Shown: in pieces, positions 59,033-64,000 of the stretch | Numbering within the stretch: position 1 is the first letter of the stretch | Layout: every line of letters begins with the position of its first letter | From: Tenacibaculum dicentrarchi | Lineage (GTDB): Bacteria > Bacteroidota > Bacteroidia > Flavobacteriales > Flavobacteriaceae | Length of the DNA stretch: 64,000 bases | Direction of reading: 5' to 3' | Assembly: GCF_900239345.1 (NCBI RefSeq) | Contig: NZ_OESZ01000046.1 | Location: forward strand, 62,001-126,000 | Position numbers and translations under genes: made by a program | Notes under the pieces: model-generated | Seen by the model: the letters and a program-made list of their open reading frames with translations, nothing else | Told to the model about the DNA's origin: nothing | Database searches by the model: none

Positions 59033-60739
59033 ATGGAACATTTTATAGTATCAGCACGTAAATATCGTCCTCAAATTTTTGAAGATGTAGTTGGGCAACA
59101 AGCAATTACAAACACGCTTGAAAATGCTATAAAAAATGACCATTTAGCCCAGGCATTATTATTTACAGGTCCTAGAGGTGTTGGAAAAACGTCTTGTGCG
59201 CGTATTTTAGCAAAACGCATCAATCAAGAAGACAATACAACAGTTAAAACTGATGAAGATTTTGCTTTTAATATTTTTGAATTAGATGCAGCATCAAATA
59301 ATTCTGTTGATGACATCCGAAATTTAACCGATCAAGTTCGTATTCCTCCACAAACAGGAAAATACAAAGTATATATCATTGATGAAGTTCACATGCTTTC
59401 TCAAGCGGCTTTTAATGCCTTTTTAAAAACCCTAGAAGAGCCTCCAGCCCATGCTATTTTTATTTTAGCAACTACCGAAAAACATAAAATTATTCCCACG
59501 ATATTATCTCGTTGTCAAATTTTTGATTTTAAACGTATTGGTGTTTTAGATGCAAAAGAATATTTAAAAACCATTTGCATTAAAGAAAATATTACAGCAG
59601 ATGATGATGCGCTGCATATTATCGCTCAAAAAGCAGACGGTGCCATGCGTGACGCTTTGTCTATTTTTGATAGAGTAATTAGTTTTTCAGGGAAAAACTT
59701 AACTCGAGAGGCAGTCACCCAAAATTTAAACGTGTTAGATTATGACGTATATTTTACAATTACTGATTTACTAATTGAACAAAAAATTCCACAAGTTTTA
59801 CTGGCTTTTAATGCTGTTTTAAACAAAGGTTTTGAAGGTCATCATTTTATAAACGGATTAGCATCTCATTTTAGAGATTTGTTGGTTGCAAAAGATGCCA
59901 CTACTATTTCTTTACTTGAAGTTGGTGATACTACTAAGAAAAAATATTTTGAACAATCAAAAAAAGCAAGTATGCAGTTTCTGCTCCCAGGAATTGACAA
60001 AGCAAACGATTGCGATTTAAAATATCGAGGCAGTAAAAACCAACGATTGCTAGTAGAATTAACCTTAATGCAAATAGCCTCTATCAATTTTGATGGAGCA
60101 AAAAAAAAATCTAGCAACTACATAATTCCAGCTACTTTTTTTACTTCTTTATCTCCAGTAAAAAATAACACAGCAGCACCTATTGTAAAACAAACAGTAA
60201 AAGTATCAGCGGCTCCAATAAAGCCGCTAATTAGCGCTACTAGTCAACCATCATCAAAACCATTATTAAAAAATATAAAACGCCGCACTTCAGGCTTATC
60301 TTTAAAAAGTGTTCATCAAAAACCAGTGGTTAAAAATACAGAGTATGATTCTGAAAATTTTGAAAACCATCCTAAAACTCTTTTTACAGACAAAGAACTT
60401 AAAGATGCTTGGAAAGCATACACTTTAAAAACACAACAACTAGGCGATCTTAGTATTGCTTCAGTTTTAGCCTCTAACCAACCTGTTTTAGCAAAAGAAT
60501 ATGCAATTACTTTTTCTATCCCAAATGAATTGATGCAAACCCAATTAGAACGTATTAAAGCTAAACTTACTCGATTTTTGCGTGAAAAATTAAATAATTA
60601 TGCAATTCATTTAAAAATTATAGTTAATGAAGTTGAGCAGAAAAAATTTGCCTATACTCCTCAAGAAAAATATACCAAATTAAAAGAGAAAAATCCTGTA
60701 ATAGAAAAATTAAAAAGTATTTTTGGCTTAGATATTTAG
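59033..60739 (+). CDS. dnaX: DnaX, DNA polymerase III tau/gamma clamp-loader subunit
   Basis: A 568-residue AAA+ clamp-loader ATPase that loads the sliding clamp and holds the polymerase cores together. FIVSARKYRPQIFEDVVGQ is the classical N-terminus, Walker A is TGPRGVGKTS, Walker B is VYIIDEVHMLS, sensor 1 is LATTEKHKI with ILSRCQIFDF. The zinc-binding Cys module normally found between Walker A and the ELDAASNNSVDDIR block is missing: that stretch reads INQEDNTTVKTDEDFAF. Domains I-III end near residue 355, where an A10 run lies; the tau-specific part (about 360-568) is basic and ends in a helical domain. A promoter and a Shine-Dalgarno sequence precede it. Confidence 0.96.
   Translation: MEHFIVSARKYRPQIFEDVVGQQAITNTLENAIKNDHLAQALLFTGPRGVGKTSCARILAKRINQEDNTTVKTDEDFAFNIFELDAASNNSVDDIRNLTDQVRIPPQTGKYKVYIIDEVHMLSQAAFNAFLKTLEEPPAHAIFILATTEKHKIIPTILSRCQIFDFKRIGVLDAKEYLKTICIKENITADDDALHIIAQKADGAMRDALSIFDRVISFSGKNLTREAVTQNLNVLDYDVYFTITDLLIEQKIPQVLLAFNAVLNKGFEGHHFINGLASHFRDLLVAKDATTISLLEVGDTTKKKYFEQSKKASMQFLLPGIDKANDCDLKYRGSKNQRLLVELTLMQIASINFDGAKKKSSNYIIPATFFTSLSPVKNNTAAPIVKQTVKVSAAPIKPLISATSQPSSKPLLKNIKRRTSGLSLKSVHQKPVVKNTEYDSENFENHPKTLFTDKELKDAWKAYTLKTQQLGDLSIASVLASNQPVLAKEYAITFSIPNELMQTQLERIKAKLTRFLREKLNNYAIHLKIIVNEVEQKKFAYTPQEKYTKLKEKNPVIEKLKSIFGLDI
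60100..60114 (+). other. dnaX: Candidate slippage site producing a gamma form of DnaX
   Basis: A run of ten A at 60100-60109 covers the end of codon 356 and codons 357-359. Shifting by one base backward (or one extra A in the mRNA) gives ATC then TAG at 60112-60114; shifting forward gives TAA at 60123-60125. Either way translation stops within five codons, leaving a product of about 360 residues equal to clamp-loader domains I-III. Confidence 0.6.
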
Positions 60740-60829
60740 TAACTATCTAATGCTTAATTTATTTTTAATCCTCTATTTTTTTTAAAACAGTCAGAAAATT
60801 ATATATTAGGGCTTTTTAAAATTTATACT

Positions 60830-61657
60830 TTGATAAAAAACATTCTTATTGGTATTGCTTTTTCCCCCAATTTAAAAGCTAATTTATTTGAGAGCATTCG
60901 CTTGTCAAATATGTTTAATGCACAATTAATTGGAGTTCACGTCGGACAAAAATCTGACGAAAAAGAAAAACAACTACAACACTTATTAAGTGAGGCCCCT
61001 ACCCTAAAAAAACCTTTAAAAGTTATTTGGCAAGAAGGAAAACCCGTTGATGTAATTTTACAAACAACAACACAAGAAAAAGTAGATCTATTAATACTGG
61101 GTGCTTTACAAAAAGAAAAAATATACACCTATTATGTAGGCTCAATTGCCCGAAAACTTACCCGTAAAGCTCCTTGCTCTGTATTATTATTAATAAAACC
61201 ATCTACAGAAAGAGTGCCCTGTAAACACATTGTTATCAGCGGTTTACAAGACGATAAAACAGAAGAAACCATTAAAACAGGCTTTAATTTCGCTACAAGT
61301 TTAGACTGCAAAAGAGTTACTATTGTTGAAGAAATAAGTGCTGCCGAATTAAACGTAAACGTAAGCGATGACGTATCATTACGTAAAGCAACACTAACCA
61401 AAGAACGTGTGCAAAAACGTGAAGATGCACGTGTAAATAAAATGCTAAAACACATTAAAACAGCTGATATTATCATAAAAACACAAAATATTTTTGGTCG
61501 TAGAGGATATTCTATTGGTCATTATGCAAAAGTAAAAAGAGCCGATTTATTGGTTATAAGTGCCCCTAAAAAAATAGGGCTTTTAGATCGAATATTTCCG
61601 CATGATATTGAATATATCTTATCCGAATTACCAACAGATGTTTTAATAGTTAAGTAA
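60830..61657 (+). CDS. Tandem universal stress protein
   Basis: A 275-residue protein with two UspA domains, residues 1-125 and about 130-275. The first has KNILIGIAFSPNL and the ATP-binding-like LLILGALQKEKIYTYYVGSIARKLTRKAPCSVLLL, whose G-x2-x9-S/T pattern is partly altered; the second ends LLVISAPKKIGLLDRIFPHDIEYILSELPTDVLIV, also altered. The start is TTG at 60830; no in-frame ATG lies near. It is 1 base upstream of the SulP gene, so the two are one operon. The role may be regulation of the transporter or stress response; the first is suggested by linkage only. Confidence 0.85.
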   Translation: MIKNILIGIAFSPNLKANLFESIRLSNMFNAQLIGVHVGQKSDEKEKQLQHLLSEAPTLKKPLKVIWQEGKPVDVILQTTTQEKVDLLILGALQKEKIYTYYVGSIARKLTRKAPCSVLLLIKPSTERVPCKHIVISGLQDDKTEETIKTGFNFATSLDCKRVTIVEEISAAELNVNVSDDVSLRKATLTKERVQKREDARVNKMLKHIKTADIIIKTQNIFGRRGYSIGHYAKVKRADLLVISAPKKIGLLDRIFPHDIEYILSELPTDVLIVK

Positions 61658-61658
61658 A

Positions 61659-63860
61659 ATGGGAAAATCAAAACGTTTTAAAACATTTTTAAGTGAAATA
61701 CCTCAAAATATTTTTGCAGGTTTCGTAGTATCATTAATAGCCCTTCCCTTAGGTTTCGGATTAGCCTTAGCATCAGGGGCACCACCAATTTCAGGAGTTA
61801 TTGCTGCAATTGTAGGAGGTACTGTTGTTGCTATTTTGGGAGGTTCTAATGTAACAATTACAGGTCCTGGAAATGGATTAGTTGTTGTTGTATTAGCAGC
61901 AATAACTACCTTAGGAGCTGGCAATATGCATCAAGGATATTTATATACCCTTGCGGCCATTGTTATTTCAGGAATTATCATGGTTATTCTTGGTTTTCTT
62001 CGAATGGGAGCTTTAGGAGATTATTTTCCATCCTCCGCTATTCAAGGAATGCTAGCAGCTATAGGTATCGGTATTTTTGCCAAACAAATACATGTAATGC
62101 TGGGTAATTTAAATGCAAAAGGAAGTATTATAGACTTACTTTTACAAATGCCTAGCGGAATCATTGATTTTATAAAAACCGATAACACCAGTATTTTTTG
62201 TGCAGGTTTAGTTGGTGTTGTTAGTTTATTAATCATGGTTTTTTACAGTAAAATACGTAATAAATACTTTCAATTAATCCCTGCACCTATGTGGATTGTT
62301 GTTTTAAGTATTGGTATGTACTACTATTATGATTTATTTTCAGTAAGCCCATACCCTATTGATAAAAGTTTATTAATAGACTTACCCAACGATGTTTTAT
62401 CGAGCTTTGCTTTTCCTAATTTTGATAAAATTTATGAATTTGAATTTATAAATGCAGTAATTTCCATAACATTAATTGCTAGTATTGAAAGTTTATTAAG
62501 TATAAAAGCGGTAGATAAATTAGATACCTTAAAGCGCCGTTCTAACGTTAATAAAGACATCAGATCCTTAGGTTTAGCCACAGTAATCAGTGGTCTTCTA
62601 GGTGGTTTAAATGTTGTAACGGTAATAGCACGAAGCTCTGTTAATGTAAATAATAAAGGAAGTAATCGTTCAGCAAACTTTTTTCATGCATTATTTTTAG
62701 TAGTATTTATTTTACTTTTCGCTACCGAATTACGAAAAATACCATTACCAGCTTTAGCAGCAATATTAGTATATACAGGTTATAAATTAGCATCACCCGA
62801 AAATATTGTTAAAGTATTTAAAATAGGAAAAGAGCAATTAATTATCTTTTTGGCAACCCTATTAACTACTATAGCTACCAATTTAATTACGGGTATTTTA
62901 GTGGGTATTTTTATTACTTTTATCATTCATGTTTTTATTAATAAAAACATTATGTTTTTCATTACAAACCTATTAAAACCAAATGTTTTAATGTTTAAAG
63001 AAGATGAAAAATATTATGTTTCAGTAAAAAACTTCGCAAGTTTTTTAAACTTCACAAAATTAAAATCAAAATTAGATCAAATACCTGAAACTGAAGAAGC
63101 AATTATTGATTTTTCTTTATGTGATTTTATAGATCATTCTGTTATGGAAAATTTAAATAATTACGCAGAAACCTTTAAGCGAAAAGGTGGTTATTTTGAA
63201 GTTATTGGTTTAGATGGTTATAAAACAGAAAGCGCCCATCCATTTGCTTTACGTAAAAATAACCCTATTGAACCTGTTGAAAATACTAGATCATCTAATT
63301 TAACAAAACGACAAAAATCATTACAAAAAATTTCTAACGAATTAAAATGGTCGTATAATATTTCAGCAAAAGAAGCTCTAACTAAAATTCCAGATTTTGG
63401 TTACTTTAAAACTCGCCAAATAAGTAATATATCTAATATTTTATCTAATGATAACTGTACATTATTTGACGTTGAATTTTCAGAAGGAGAATTAATTGCT
63501 AAACAAATTATTAAAGTCACTATGATGTATATTGACATTGAAAAAAACACTCCTGAATTCACTTTAGACAAAGAAGGGATTTTCGAATACATTTATCATT
63601 TTGCAGGTTTTAAAGACATTAACATAGACAATCATCCTGATTTTTCTAAACGATTTTATCTTTCTGGAAAAAATGCTTCTCAAATAAAAAGTTTTTTCAC
63701 AGACGAACTTGTTTTGTTCTTTGAAAGCAATAAATACTATCATATTGAAGCAAACAATAAAGGTTTATTAGTTATCGGTCGAGAACGATTAGCAGGTATT
63801 AAAGAAATAAAAACACTTGCCAATTTCGGAGTTCGTTTAAAAAACACTATTTACAAATAG
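61659..63860 (+). CDS. SulP-family anion transporter with STAS and an extra C-terminal domain
   Basis: A 733-residue inner-membrane transporter. About ten to twelve helices fill residues 10-425, with the SulP signature region VSLIALPLGFGLALASGAPPISGVIAAIVGG and TGPGNGLVVVVLAAI; TVIARSSVNVNNKGSNRSANFFHALF is the second conserved block. A STAS domain follows (about 440-545, with AIIDFSLCDFIDHSVMENL). The last 170 residues are not part of a standard SulP protein: they begin with NLTKRQKSLQKISNELKWSYNIS and form a separate soluble alpha/beta domain I do not recognise. The cargo could be bicarbonate, sulfate or another anion. It is translated from the same mRNA as the universal stress protein (1-base gap). 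Confidence 0.9.
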   Translation: MGKSKRFKTFLSEIPQNIFAGFVVSLIALPLGFGLALASGAPPISGVIAAIVGGTVVAILGGSNVTITGPGNGLVVVVLAAITTLGAGNMHQGYLYTLAAIVISGIIMVILGFLRMGALGDYFPSSAIQGMLAAIGIGIFAKQIHVMLGNLNAKGSIIDLLLQMPSGIIDFIKTDNTSIFCAGLVGVVSLLIMVFYSKIRNKYFQLIPAPMWIVVLSIGMYYYYDLFSVSPYPIDKSLLIDLPNDVLSSFAFPNFDKIYEFEFINAVISITLIASIESLLSIKAVDKLDTLKRRSNVNKDIRSLGLATVISGLLGGLNVVTVIARSSVNVNNKGSNRSANFFHALFLVVFILLFATELRKIPLPALAAILVYTGYKLASPENIVKVFKIGKEQLIIFLATLLTTIATNLITGILVGIFITFIIHVFINKNIMFFITNLLKPNVLMFKEDEKYYVSVKNFASFLNFTKLKSKLDQIPETEEAIIDFSLCDFIDHSVMENLNNYAETFKRKGGYFEVIGLDGYKTESAHPFALRKNNPIEPVENTRSSNLTKRQKSLQKISNELKWSYNISAKEALTKIPDFGYFKTRQISNISNILSNDNCTLFDVEFSEGELIAKQIIKVTMMYIDIEKNTPEFTLDKEGIFEYIYHFAGFKDINIDNHPDFSKRFYLSGKNASQIKSFFTDELVLFFESNKYYHIEANNKGLLVIGRERLAGIKEIKTLANFGVRLKNTIYK

Positions 63861-63889
63861 CATTTTAATTTTAAAAAATTATTTTATAT

Positions 63890-63936
63890 ATCGATAATAA
63901 GTAACTGTTAAGCTCCTTATTATCGATTTTTTTTTT
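63890..63936 (+). terminator. Terminator of the USP-SulP operon
   Basis: A 12-bp perfect stem, ATCGATAATAAG with CTTATTATCGAT, a 14-base loop and a run of ten T. Confidence 0.9.
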
Positions 63937-64000
63937 GAAGAATTTTTTGAAGAAAAATCAAAAAAAGAGCTCAAACAAAGCTTCAATCGGGGCTAGGCAT
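63937..64000 (-). repeat. Long-hairpin intergenic element, copy D (half element)
   Basis: Read on the minus strand it begins ATGCCTAGCCCCGATTGAAGC, then TTTGTTTGAGCTCTTTTTTT, as in copies B and C, but the right half (AGCGAGTGCG ... GCGGGAAATAGC) is absent: after the A/T hairpin the sequence runs straight into the SulP terminator. The element reaches the window edge. Confidence 0.75.

Overview
The window is a contiguous piece of a low-GC Bacteroidota chromosome, almost certainly a marine member of the Flavobacteriaceae (a relative of Tenacibaculum or Polaribacter is my best guess, from gene content and style only). The signs are: very A+T-rich DNA; promoters of the TAnnTTTG type instead of TATAAT; start codons usually without a Shine-Dalgarno sequence; a type IX secretion sorting domain; a TonB-dependent receptor with a carboxypeptidase-like N-terminal domain; and many small lipoproteins. 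There is no rRNA, tRNA, CRISPR array, prophage or insertion sequence that I can recognise. Most of the window is ordinary housekeeping DNA in short operons.

Layout. 1-5 kb: the 5' end of ribD, a lipoprotein, prmC, an outer-membrane barrel protein and a THUMP-like methyltransferase. 4.2-9.7 kb: fdhD translationally coupled to a YdeP-type molybdopterin oxidoreductase, then a SPOR-domain protein and a large exported protein made of three similar glycine-loop modules. 9.7-11.3 kb: a 1.6-kb gene-free stretch with a cluster of promoter-like boxes. 11.3-24 kb: an RluA-family pseudouridine synthase, lon, a NUMOD4/HNH protein, a LysE exporter, pyrD, pheT, and a secreted multidomain nuclease with a T9SS tail. 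24-31.6 kb: a CoA-pyrophosphatase-type Nudix enzyme, an acyltransferase, an M42 peptidase, lipoproteins, a TonB-like protein, a RecD-like helicase and rsmD.

31.6-36.3 kb is the accessory part: a lone 1248-residue Eco57I-type restriction-modification protein bracketed on both sides by two different intergenic repeat families. 36.3-41.5 kb: a YbiT-like ABC-F protein with one degenerate ATP site, a redox-dead thioredoxin-like lipoprotein, and a DEAD-box helicase with a long structured leader.

42-50.4 kb is a heavy-metal efflux operon on the minus strand: a His-rich exported protein, an RND pump fused to its own outer-membrane channel, a periplasmic adaptor, a HupE/UreJ-like protein and a transmembrane anchor protein. 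At 56-59 kb a second His-rich exported protein precedes a TonB-dependent receptor with a His/Asp/Glu-rich loop. The two loci look like the export and import arms of divalent-metal (zinc- or nickel-like) homeostasis. Between them lie a HIT protein, a thioesterase, a VWA protein, a group III truncated globin, purB and a lipoprotein. The window ends with dnaX, a universal stress protein and a SulP anion transporter.

The observations I rate highest are an A10 run in dnaX placed where slippage in either direction gives a short gamma subunit; a repeated intergenic hairpin whose outer stem shows a compensatory GGG/CCC to CCC/GGG swap between copies; the repeat-bracketed restriction-modification island; and the promoter-box cluster in the 1.6-kb gene desert.
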